Notes: generated by a model not told the origin, from the letters alone. A stretch of 64,000 bases of DNA from Panonychus citri (GCF_014898815.1 NW_026515500.1:1666812-1730811), one strand, 5' to 3'. Counted from the first letter of the stretch, positions 52,578 to 63,010 are shown. Program-made: numbers and translations.

Positions 52578-53210
52578 GTGAGATATCAAATTGTCGCAAT
52601 CAAGATGACAAGAAGAGAATAAGGAAACATCAACAGTGTAAAACTGGAAGAGAAACAAGTTGATAAGTAAGAACGAGAATAAAAAATAGAAACGATTGCT
52701 CGATTGTTGAAGAAAAGAAAATGATTGACTGAAGATTGAATATCAAAAAATTCAGCTCATATTTGGAAAAATTGAAAATCAATTCTAATTTAGAATCTAT
52801 AAAGTATTGATTATAAATAATTACGGAATTGTTAATAAAAAGGATTGAAAAAAAGCTAAAAAGGAAAAAAAAATTTCTCCCGCGAAATTTGAAAGATCGA
52901 TTTTTTTGTGAATTTCGATCCATCAAAAACTAAGAACGGAACTTCTGTGAGAGGAGCATTTTGCACCATAATTTCTTCATCTTTTCTCTAAAAATTTTTC
53001 TCGTCAATTTAATAAACTCGTTACAATTGTAAATTGAAGAATAACAACTTTAATAGAACAACAAATGAATTTTTGAAAATTTGATTTTCTTCTCTCTTGA
53101 AAATCCTTTCGGTTCATGATTAATTCACAGCATAGTTGTTTATGTATATCATTTTCTGGTCTTATTTACAATTAAATGTCGATTATCATTTAATACCTTA
53201 GTCTAATTAT
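52578..53210. promoter_or_regulatory. Upstream region of copy C
   Basis: Near-identical to the copy B upstream region, including TCTCCCGCGAAA at 52876-52887. No separate gene seen. Confidence 0.45.
52876..52887 (-). promoter_or_regulatory. Shared GC-rich promoter word (E2F-like) of copy C
   Basis: Same 12-base word as at 49053, at the same distance from the start, as expected from the duplication. Confidence 0.35.
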
Positions 53211-53317
53211 TTACACTTTCGTTCGATCAAATTTTTGATTGTTCGTCGTTTAGAAGAGACCAGAGAAAGAGAAAACCAATCTTATAGATTAATAGCAGGA
53301 TCTTTGTAGATTCTTTC
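53211..53317 (-). pseudogene. Relic of a SENP terminal exon, copy 2
   Basis: Second copy of the stop-containing terminal-exon relic, directly after the end of copy D. It is almost identical to 49388-49494; one visible difference is TTTGTAGATT here versus TTTGTGGATT. Confidence 0.8.
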
Positions 53318-55274
53318 AAATTTCGGAATCAGCAGAAGAATAAGAGCTAGAAGAAGAAGAAGAAATTTCATCATCCGTTTCGCAAAGACTATTTTTCTTG
53401 ATTTCTTCAGCTTTTCGCTGTTGTTTAATCAATCTTTCAATAGTTCGTCGTTTAGCCGAAACCAGTCTGTGAGAGAACCAATCCTCTAGATTAATAGCCG
53501 GGTCTTTGGAAACTTTGTCAAGTAAATGATCAGGATTCTGGAAACGATCAAGAATAAACAAAATGAATCAAATTTTTTGAAACAAGAAAAAGTTGACATA
53601 ACCTTCAAATTAACTTACTATGAGGAAATTCTCGATACATTGTAATACAAAAAATCCAGAGTCGAAGTCGTTAATTTGCTTAGGCACCTTGAGATAAATA
53701 TCAGGCATTACACTTTTACTGAAGTTTTTATTTGACATTTGAAGGTATTCCCATTCTTTAGTTAGAAAGTGTCTTATTGGTTCAGAAAATTCAAGCTCGC
53801 TATTAACTATTTGAGCTGAGTCCATGAAAAGTATACAAGGTCTGGAGAGAAAAAAATTTCAATAGGATTAGATATGAATGTCTCATTGAAGAGATTATGA
53901 AATCAATCTAATCTCAATACCTTTTGGGACTTTTTTCCATTTCATTAGGTAGAATCTCATTCATCGATGGCACTTTTCTTGGATAACATATGATTACCAA
54001 AAACCAATGACCAGATTTGTTAATTGGCATGATTATAAAATCTTTATGGAAGATATTGACATTTTTAGTCCAAGTTTTCACTCCTTTGTAGCATCGATCA
54101 TAAATTCTGCTTAGATTTGTGAGAGAAAATATAAAATTACATGGAAAATTATTAAAGGTGTAAGATAATTGCTAATCATTAGATGACACAAAAGGATATC
54201 CGCTCGTACAATTTGTTATCCTGAGTTTGAGCCTTTCGCTTTCTTTGGGTGAGCTTGTGATAGAAAAATACACTAAATATGTAGCTTCTTTGGGCGATGT
54301 CTGATGCTGTTAAGTTTCTCTCGATGTACCTGTGAAAAGAGGAGAAACAAGATGAACATTAGTGATTCGAACGGAGGCTTTGATTGAGAATTGAAAGATA
54401 ATTAGCACTCACTTGAGATAGAAACCTAAGATTGTTTCATTTACATGTTGTTCTTCGTCCAAACAAGAAAGATCCGATTGGCGAATTGAGATACGTTCAG
54501 TTCCATCGGGTGGATATCTGAAGAGAAGATCATCACTGGAAAAAAGAATTATAAAAATGACAATTAAGAATAAGCTTTAAAGCTAAGTTAAGTTAGAGTT
54601 AAGATAATCACTTAGTTGATGTCGAGCCTTTTAAGCGACACTGGTTTTCAACAGGGTCATCACAATCGATTTCAATGATGGAACTGGTTGATTTTGGTTT
54701 TGAAACATTCGACCGCAGTGTTGATGATGATCGTTGAGAATAATTGTTAATAAAATCTAAGTATTCCTCGACTCTTCGACACGGAGTTATCTCAAGTCTC
54801 CATATTAGTGAATCAAAGGAGGAAAAACTGTCTTCAAATAAGAATTCAAGGTCTCCCTTTTCATCGTATAATCGAACACCAACAAGAATGGTTCCTTCTA
54901 ATTACAGTATTGAGAAGCACAAAGTATCAGAAAAAATATAAGAAAATAAGAGAAAAATCAGAGAAGATCAATTAATTACCTGTGTAATCACTTTGTTTCG
55001 GGTCTATTTTTAGCGTTTCTCTAATTATAATTGCAGATTCAGGAACAATTTCCAAGACCAGGATTGAAAAATAATCATCACTTTCATAGTCAAAATAAGC
55101 TCGATGTATATGTGTTAGTGGAATGGTGATGTTAGAACGAGATCCTTCTGATGAAGACAATTGAAAAAACTGAATACGTTCTGAAATTAAACAAAATTGA
55201 TCACAGAGAAATCCATGAACACCAAAGTAGACAGAATTGTAGTAACTAGATAAATTTAAACGAAAATCTGACAT
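53316..55274 (-). CDS. SENP6/7-like pseudoprotease, copy D (Cys to Ser, intact, single PH-like unit)
   Basis: Seven exons: 55274-54980, 54897-54612, 54535-54413, 54329-54210, 54109-53921, 53841-53619, 53537-53316. The joined frame is 485 residues and uninterrupted. Like copy P it has one PH-like unit, but it is the most diverged copy in that part (MSDFRLNLSSYYNSVYFGVH). The linker ends in an acidic patch (IIEIDCDDP). His309 (GHW), Asp345 (LFMDS) and Gln393 (VPKQ) are kept; the nucleophile is Ser399 (codon TCT, FDSG). The helix normally holding LSDKYYNRVKNW is altered to IYDRCYKGVKTW. The last exon is almost identical to those of B and C although the rest is diverged, pointing to a crossover or gene conversion within its last intron. 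It encodes a short Ser-rich tail. Confidence 0.78.
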
Positions 55275-55908
55275 GATGTTTTCGCATTTAAGATGACAAC
55301 AGAAAAAAAAACGAATAAGAAACAATTACATTGTAATACAATGTAGTTGAAACAGAAAGAGATCTGGAATCAAGAAAGAGTAGCAAAAGCTAATCGATTT
55401 TTGAAGAAGAAAAATCGGAAGAGATCGACGTTCAAAATATCGATTCAATTTATTAATAATAAAGAGTTAGAACGGAACATCTCAATATTTCGTCAATAAC
55501 AAAATGTATCGAATTTAAATTAGACACTGAGTTGAAAAGGTCAGTTTTGTTCATGTGAAAGTGTCAAAGTAAATCACTTTTGTACCGAATACTTAATAGA
55601 AATTGTAAGCAGTTTAGCTCTTAATTAATGGTGGATTAATATCTTAGATTAACTTTTTCATTGTTTCTTTTGCTGTAAAAATTAAATAGCAAGATTATAA
55701 TTAAATTACGATATCGATTAACCATCTTCATTGATTAATTCATCTTAATCAATTGGTACGAAATTATCACACGAAAGTTAATATAAATGGTGCAAAGGTT
55801 TTTCTAAAATTGTCAGTGAGTTAATTATGAAAATTTCCCCGATTGATGAAATTTTGATACTCTGTTCGAGTGCAATTGATCCGAAATTAGTTAGAAGAAA
55901 ATCAATTA
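55275..55908. other. Spacer between copies D and E
   Basis: AT-rich, no gene seen. The part at 55655-55790 resembles 59762-59880, the spacer left of copy F, so spacers were duplicated with the genes. Must contain the promoter of copy D; the GC-rich word found upstream of B, C and E is absent. Confidence 0.5.
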
Positions 55909-56936
55909 TCAACTATCATCAGTTTCCATCGTTTCACACTCATTTTTCTTATTCTCGCCTGATTTTCGCTTTCGCTTGATAAAACTTTCAAGTGTTCGTC
56001 GCTTAGAAGAGATCAGTGCCTGAGAGAACCAATCTCTAAGATCAATAGAAGTATCTTTGTGGATTCTTTCGAGTAAATCATCAGGGTCCTGGAAATAATC
56101 GAATAAACAAAATGAATTAATTTGAGTTGTCGAAAAGAAAAAGTTAACTCAACTTTCATATTAACTTACTCTCAAGAAACTTTCAATATATTGTAGTACA
56201 TAAAGTCCAGAGTCAAAGTCATTGTTTTGCTTAGGAACCTTGAGATAAATATCAGGAATTGAAATTTTACTAAAACTTTTCTTTGCCATTTTCATGGATT
56301 CCCATTCCTTGATCAGAAAGTGCCTGATTGGTGACGTACATCCCTTTCTACACTCATTTCCTTGCAGTGAATCCATGATCAGCATGCATGGTCTAAATAG
56401 AGAAAAATTTTAAGAGGATCAGAGATGAATTTCAGACGAATTTGATGTAATTAAACAATTACATTTTTCTTTTCCTTTCAATCGAGCCAACGAATGGAAC
56501 TTTTCTTGGATAACATATGATTACCACGCACCAATGACAGTTCTTTTTGTTAACTGGAATAATTAGAAAGTCTTTTTGGAAGATGTTAATATCTTTCGTC
56601 CAATTCTTTACTCTATTGTAGTATCTATCAGAAGGCCTGGATAAATTTGTAAGAGAATTGATAAAATTAAACAAAGTCTCAAAGATTATCAATTCTGATT
56701 AGACGAGAAAAAGTTATTGAAGTTAATTATAATCTGATTGACTGTTGACTATTGGCAGATAAGAACCATCACTTGACCAACAGTCTCAAAATTTAGGTTG
56801 CACGTACGTTTGACAGTCCAAAGTTTCAACCTCGTTTGCTTGAAGTCTATGAGTGAGCTTATGGTAGAAAAATGGACTAAATATGTAACTTCTTTCGGCA
56901 ATGTTTGGAGCTATCACGTCCTTTTCGATGTATCTG

Positions 56937-57011
<75 letters not shown>

Positions 57012-58674
57012 ATTGGTGCTTGAAATAATTGAAGTTTCCAGTATTGGAAATTACTTACTTAAGATAGAAATCTAAGACTGTATGATTTAGAGACTGTCCT
57101 TCCTCCAAACAAGCGAGATCTGATTGACGGGCTGGGGAATGATAGTCACTAAGTAATGAAGAAAATTACATGTATTAAAATAATAATCAAGAATGATCTC
57201 TAGAACTCATCGTAGATTAAACGCAGCTTAGAGTAAATCACCTATTCGGGCTCGTTAAGTTACGATCAGTGGCATTTTCAGCACCACTATTTATTTTGCG
57301 CCAAGTAATAGTTGTCGTTTCATTTAAATTTGATATTATTGATTCGGTCTTGAGCCCAATCTGAACAGGAATTTTTTTAGATGCAAGAGGTGATCCAAAG
57401 GTTGATGATGATGTTGTTGTTGGTTGTCGAGAATAATTGTTTAAGAAATCAAAATATTGATGAACACTTAGAGATAAGGTTCTGTCAAGTTTCCAAGTGA
57501 CAGAATTAAAGATGGCAAAATATTCTTCCAATATTTTCTGCATTTCTTCACTTTTTCCCTTCAATTGTACTGCGATACGAATGGTTCCTTCTAATTGTAA
57601 ATTGGACAAGAAACAATCAACAGGGAAATAAAAGAAAAGATTAAATTATCAAAGCTAAATTATAATTCAATAGTGTATTAGATTCATAGAGTGAATATGA
57701 ATTAAACAAGAAGTGATGGAAAGTTGCAGAACGAAGCATACCCATGAGTTCACATTGATTCGCTTTTATTTTTAATGCTTCGCATATTTTGAAACTCGAA
57801 CTTGGAACAGTTTCTACGATCAAGGTTAACAATTCGGTTCTATTATCGAAATAGGCTCGTTGTATATCAATGGGTGGAATGGTCATAACAAAATCTGGTC
57901 TTCCTGGTGAGGAAACTCGAACAAACTTAATGCCAGCTGAGATTAAACAAATTTCTTTACAGGAGAATCTATGAACACCAAAGTAGACAGAATCGTTGTG
58001 AACTGATAAAGTTTGATTAACCTCCATGTTAAACACTGAATTGTCGTAATTTGGACTTGAAACATTCGTTTTTCGTGTTGATGATTGTTGAGAATGATTG
58101 TTTAAGAAATCAAGGTATTTATGGACACTTCGCGATAAAACTTTCTGAAGTTTCCAAGTCAATAAAGTATAGCACGAAAAATATTCATCCAATATTTTGT
58201 AAATTTCTTCACCTTGTCCGCTAAATTGAACAAGAACACGAATGGATCCTTCTAATTAATTGAGAAAAGAACACAAAGTAGAAAATTAGTACAAAAAATA
58301 GTCAAAAAGTTTGGTAACAACCTTTGAAGATGATCAAAGTGAGTGAGAGAGAGAGACAAATACTTACCTTGAGTGTTTTCATGGGCTTGATTAGGTTTTA
58401 TCTGTAATGCTTTGCATATCTTAATTCCAGATTCAGGAATAGTTTCCGTGATCAGGGTTGACAAATTGTCACCAGTTTTACTGTCAAAATAAGCTCGTTG
58501 CACATCATTTGGTGGAATGGCAACATCGGAAAATGAGAAATCTTCTAGTCTTAATACTTGGATGAACTTAATTCCTCTAGGGGTTAAACAGACTTCTTTA
58601 CAGGTGAATTTATGAACACCAAAGTAGACAGAATTCTTGTAAACTGTTAAAAGTTGACCGTCCATGTGAGACAT
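55909..58674 (-). CDS. SENP6/7-like pseudoprotease, copy E (Cys to Ser, intact, two PH-like units)
   Basis: Eight exons: 58674-58368, 58251-57742, 57590-57242, 57148-57059, 56933-56808, 56636-56463, 56392-56170, 56088-55909. The joined frame is 652 residues without interruption. Two PH-like units, then the C48 domain. His495 (CHW), Asp526 (LIMDS) and Gln574 (VPKQ) are kept; the nucleophile is Ser580 (codon TCT, FDSG). Exon 4 is only 90 bases: the SYPP..ISI segment before QSDLACLE is missing, so the start of the protease domain is short. The acceptor of exon 5 uses a (TC)34 microsatellite as its pyrimidine tract. The tail is Lys/Arg-rich and ends METDDS, like copy P (METDDDS), not poly-Ser. 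Confidence 0.8.
56939..57007. repeat. (AG)34 microsatellite in intron 4 of copy E
   Basis: About 69 bases of GA, read as (TC)34 on the transcribed strand, ending three bases before the CAG acceptor of exon 5 of copy E. Confidence 0.95.
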
Positions 58675-59202
58675 CAAATTGACAAAGACAAAAAAGAGAA
58701 TTTGAAACAATCAAAAGTAATAAAAAACAGATAAGAACGATGAAGACTTATAGAGAGATCTAAACAATACAAATATTGTAGCAAAAAGTTTTCACTATAA
58801 ACCAGAAATTCTGGTCCAGAACTTTATCTAAAACTTTTTCGTTCCAATTTGTCAACAAAAAGTAAACACTTGACTTAAGTGACTGAACCAATAAGCAGTT
58901 CGCTTTTCTCTCCCGCGAAACTTAAAATCGAATAATCGATTTTTTTGTGTGAATTTTGATTCTTTGAAAAATCTATGAACGGAATATGAGAGAAAAAACT
59001 TTTCCATTTTCCCGTTTCTTTAAATGACACCTAAAATAAATTTCGATTGATTAATAATTTTAATAGAATGTTAATTTTTGACCAACAATTAAGTTGCCAT
59101 CATAGTGATTAGCAATTTAACTTGCCAACTTAATTGGTTTCTGGACAATTGGGTTTTAATTCTGAGAAATTGAATCAAACACATTAACTATTCAATAACA
59201 GC
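58675..59202. promoter_or_regulatory. Upstream region of copy E
   Basis: No gene seen. Contains TCTCCCGCGAAA at 58909-58920 and ATCGATTTTTTTGTGTGAATTT just beyond it, the same pair seen before copies B and C. It ends at the TA target site of the MITE. Confidence 0.45.
58909..58920 (-). promoter_or_regulatory. Shared GC-rich promoter word (E2F-like) of copy E
   Basis: Same 12-base word as before copies B and C, about 235 bases before the start of copy E. It is kept although surrounding spacer sequence has diverged, which makes it a better regulatory candidate than the two duplicated sites alone. Confidence 0.4.
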
Positions 59203-59756
59203 TACTGGGTGACAAATAATATGTTGTTTTTTTGAGTATGGCGTTTAAATCTAAATACTAACTTACAATAACTTTTTTTTCTGCTTATTTTTACAGTAAT
59301 TAGTTGAAGTTTTTTTATATATAAAATTTTCGAAAATTGGACATTCTATCGAAAAGTTACAGAGGGTTTCATAAAATAACAAAAAGTGCGATTAGATGAT
59401 TACTATTTAGTGTATAATCTATTTCAGGGTGTCATAATACGCTAAATAGAAGTATCTATCGTTATTGATCTCAATTTTTTACTTAAAGTTCCGAGAAAAT
59501 GAGTTATCAGCTAATTAAGTGCTCAATTTGCTTAAATTTCAGGTTTTTTTCATGATTTTAACTATCAAATATTATTCGCTGGCCACCTTTGGAGCCTTGA
59601 GGCACTCACCCTGTAGATTGAAAATAATTTTGAAAGGAAGGATATCTAACTTGCAAGTCTAGTGCTTAATTCGTTACTAAAATTATTAGGTTGGAATCAA
59701 AGATAAAGAAGTTACAGGGTATTTAAAAAAAACAAGGTATTATTTGTCACCCAGTA
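59203..59756. mobile_element. Non-autonomous Tc1/mariner-type element (MITE), about 554 bp
   Basis: The ends are perfect 19-base inverted repeats, TACTGGGTGACAAATAATA at 59203-59221 and its complement at 59738-59756. Similarity continues inward to about 33 bases through a T-rich block. Both ends begin at a TA dinucleotide, the duplicated target of Tc1/mariner transposons, so the element proper is CTGGG...CCCAG. The interior has no open frame for a transposase. It sits in the spacer between SENP copies E and F. Confidence 0.8.
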
Positions 59757-60272
59757 TTACAATCTTTTCATTGTTTCTTTTGTTGTAACAATTAAATAAC
59801 AAGATTATAATTAAATTTTGGATTAACCATGATACTGATAATTGATTCATCTTAATCAACTAGTACGAAATTTCTAAACAAAATGTGAAATAAAGGACGT
59901 AGCATTTAGCAAGTTAAAAACGGGAGCTGATAATGTAGCTTAATCTTACCTGAAAATGAAGATAAAGCTGATGATTAGATAATGAAGATGGACAAAAATA
60001 CCTATGTGGTAATATCTTCATTTTCAGGTAAGATTAAGCTTAACACTTTAAATAGAGTGAAATTTTTTTAAAATTATATGTTTAAATGCAAATTACAATT
60101 GGGATTCGTGATTTGGATTGTTATATCTCTCCATATTTTCCCGAATTGATGTTATCTCAACTACGTTGATCATGGAGTTTTCCATGGTTAATTACTGAAA
60201 ATTTTACGTTGAATAATTGGAATTTAATTAGCTGGGAGAGAATCAGTTATCAACCATCGTCATCAGTTTTCA
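59757..60272. other. Spacer right of the MITE, left of copy F
   Basis: 59762-59880 resembles the D-E spacer at 55655-55790. It then holds a 26-base perfect inverted repeat (59938-60039). No gene frame was seen. Confidence 0.5.
59938..60039. repeat. 26-bp perfect inverted repeat (hairpin), 50-base loop
   Basis: Arm 59938-59963 is the exact reverse complement of arm 60014-60039. The arm holds TTACCTGAAAATGAAG, whose complement reads TTTTCAGGTAA and so contains both acceptor-like and donor-like words. Function unknown: candidates are a small inverted-repeat element or a transcribed hairpin. Confidence 0.85.
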
Positions 60273-62326
60273 TCATTGAACTCCATTCTTCTTTTTCTCA
60301 GCTACTTCTCTCTGTTGCTTAATCAATCTTTTAATTGTTCGTCGTTTAGAAGAGACCAGTGTAGATGAGAACCAATCTCCAAGATCAATAGCAGGATCTA
60401 AACAGATTTTGTCAAGTAAATAATCAGGATTCTGGAAATGATTAAAGGATAAAAAGATGAATTATTAATAATCTGAGTTGTCGAAAAGAAAAAGTTGACT
60501 TAACCTTTTAAATGGTTTTATCAAGTTAAATGTAACCTTCAAATTAACTTACTCTCAAGAAATTTTCAATACATGTAATCACATAAAGGCCTCCATCAAA
60601 GGCGTTGTACTGCTTAGGCACCTTGAGATAAATATTAGGCATTGCTTTTATACTGAAGTTTTTGCTTGATGATATCTTTACTTCCCATTCTTTGGTTAGA
60701 AAGTGTCGTAGTGGTGCAGCTAATCCACATTTATCATGAGAACTTTGAAGTGAATCTAAGAATAGTATACGAGGTCTAAAGAGAGACGAAATATCAAAAT
60801 GATTAGAAATAAATTTCAAATGAAACTAGTGAAATTGATCTAATACCTTTTCGGATGTTTTTCAATTTCTATCGGTAAATTCTGGCCCGTGAATGGAACT
60901 TTCCTTGGATAACATATGATTGCCAATAACCAATGACTGGATTTATTAATTGGAATAATTAGAAAGTCCTTTGCGAATATATTAATATCTTTCGTCCAAT
61001 TCTTGACTCTTTTGTAATATTTTTCAGAAAGTCTGGATAAATTCAGAGAGCAAATAAAATGCAAATTTAAATATCAGAACATTGGTGTTGATGAGATGAA
61101 AAAAGGTCATAACTGCAGAAAAATTAGTATCCACTAGATTTACTGTTGAGATTTTCAAATAAATCAACAGGCATGAAAATTTAGCTCATTCGTACAATTT
61201 GTTATCCTGAGTTTGAGCTTTCGGCACTCGCATTCGTTGGGCGAGCTTGTCATAAAAAGATGAGCTAAAAATGTAGCTTCTTTGAGCGATATCTGGTGCT
61301 GTTAGGTCTCTCTCGATGTACCTGTGAAAAGAAAAAGAAACATGTTAAACATTAGTAATTCGAATAGAGACTATGATTAAATTTCCAAAGATAATAAATA
61401 TTAATACTTACTTAAGATAGAAACTTAAGATTCTATCGTTTATTTGTTGCCCTTCCTCCAAACAGGACAGATCAGATTGACGAATTGAAATACATTTTTT
61501 TTTCTCCAGGTGGATAACTGAGGAGAACATCATCACTGAATAAAATAGAAAAGAATTAACATAATCGCAAATAGATTAAGTCATAGAGCTTGAGTAAACT
61601 ACCTATTTGATGCTGAGTTGTTTGAGTTACGCTGGTTACTATTACGATTTCTTACACTCATGGAAGATGTTTCCTCTGATTGAGATGTTAAAATGTTCGT
61701 TGAAGGTGACTGTGCAGGCATAGAAGATGTCCCAAGATTGGATGTTGTTATTGTCGATTGCTGAGAATAATTGTTTAAGAAATTAAAATATTGATGGACA
61801 CTTATCGATAAGGTTCTCTCAAGTCTCCAAGTTACAGAATTAAAGATGGCAAAATATTCTTCCAATATTCTGTAAATTTCTTCACCATTTCCGTTTAATT
61901 GAACAACAAAACGAAGGGATCCTTCTAATTCAAGCAAGAAAAAAGAGAAAAGCATGAAAATTAGTATAAATGATAACAATATAAAGCACAGAAAACCCAA
62001 ATTTTTCAAGTTATAGGGAAGAGAAATACCTGAGTTATCATCTTGATTAAGATATTCATTCAGATGCAATGTTTCGCGTATTTTTCGCCCTGATTCAGGA
62101 ACAGTTTCAATAACCAGTGTTGACAAATTCTCATCAGTTTTACTGTCAAAATAGGCCTTTTTTATATCAATTGGTGGAATGGTGATGTTGAAACGAGATC
62201 TTTCTTGGACTTGACAAACTTGGAAAAATTTAATGCTGAAATTAAACGAATTTCATCACAGCAAAATTTATGAACACCAAAGTAGACAATGTTATTGTAA
62301 ATTGATAAAGTTTGATTCGCTTCCAT
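60273..62326 (-). pseudogene. SENP6/7-like copy F (Cys to Gly, frameshifted)
   Basis: Exons 62326-62030, 61924-61603, 61535-61412, 61321-61196, 61032-60847, 60775-60553, 60431-60273; single PH-like unit as in copy P. Three lesions are visible. First, relative to P a four-base deletion (TGGC) after ATTTCAGC in exon 1 shifts the frame. Second, exon 3 has a nine-A run giving 124 bases, one more than in P. Third, the nucleophile codon is GGA (Gly; FDGG). The original start is ATA, as in B and C. Splice sites remain good, and His (SHW), Asp (LFLDS) and Gln (VPKQ) are still encoded. The last exon ends in a basic tail. Most likely a decaying gene; the nine-A run alone could be a sequencing error, the TGGC loss less easily. 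Confidence 0.75.
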
Positions 62327-63010
62327 GTGAGATATCAAACTGTCATATGAAGATGAGAATTTGGAACAATTTAGAAAAAAGAAAATACTATTTTCAAAAT
62401 AGAAAAGGAAAACAAGTTGAGAAGGAAGAACGAAAACCGAAAAAAAATTTTCTTAATTTTTTAGAAATGAAAGTTGATCGACTTTCAAAATATCGATTGA
62501 CAAATGATCCACTTCACTTTCGGCCAGAGTTGATAATCATAATTTAAGTTTAAAATTGATTTAATTAAATTGGATTAAGTAATTAATTAAATATTTAAAA
62601 AATTAGACAAAAACAATAGAAAACCAAACAAAAGAAATGAAAAAATTTTCAAAACTATTTTTGCACCGCGAAGTTTGAATTCATTGATTTGGATATCAAT
62701 TCATTCACATAATGAAGTTTTGAAATTACAATTGAAGACAATGAATAATAAATGTATCATGGACGATTAAAAACTCAATATCAACTATTCAACCAAATAA
62801 CCTGACCAAAACTAATCTGATCATAATGTTAACTGTTGGTGGATCTGGTAACAATAGTGTGATTTAAAAAGTTACCGATACAATTGATTTAAGTGCAAAT
62901 ATAATTTCAATGTCATTTTGATTTCGCTTAACTTAAAGACAAGAACCGTTAATATCAACGATTAGAAGAGAACCAGAGGTCAAATATCATTTGCATCTAC
63001 CACTTTTTTC
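62327..63010. other. Spacer between copies F and G
   Basis: AT-rich; no gene frame with balanced composition. CACCGCGAAGTTTGAA at about 62664 may be a degraded form of the GC-rich word seen before B, C and E. Otherwise nothing recognised. Confidence 0.45.

Larger units (their letters stand above)
49495..53317. repeat. 3.82-kb tandem duplication, unit 2 (contains copy C)
   Basis: Second unit of the tandem duplication described for 45667-49494. Its right edge abuts the last exon of copy D, which begins with the same AAATTTCGGAATCAGCAG sequence. Confidence 0.85.

Noticed and set aside
48807..52926. 98-codon frames at 48807-49103 and 52630-52926 upstream of B and C
   Set aside because: Identical only because of the tandem duplication; Phe/Ser/Ile/Asn-rich AT translation in the leader and promoter region, with no counterpart upstream of A, D or E.
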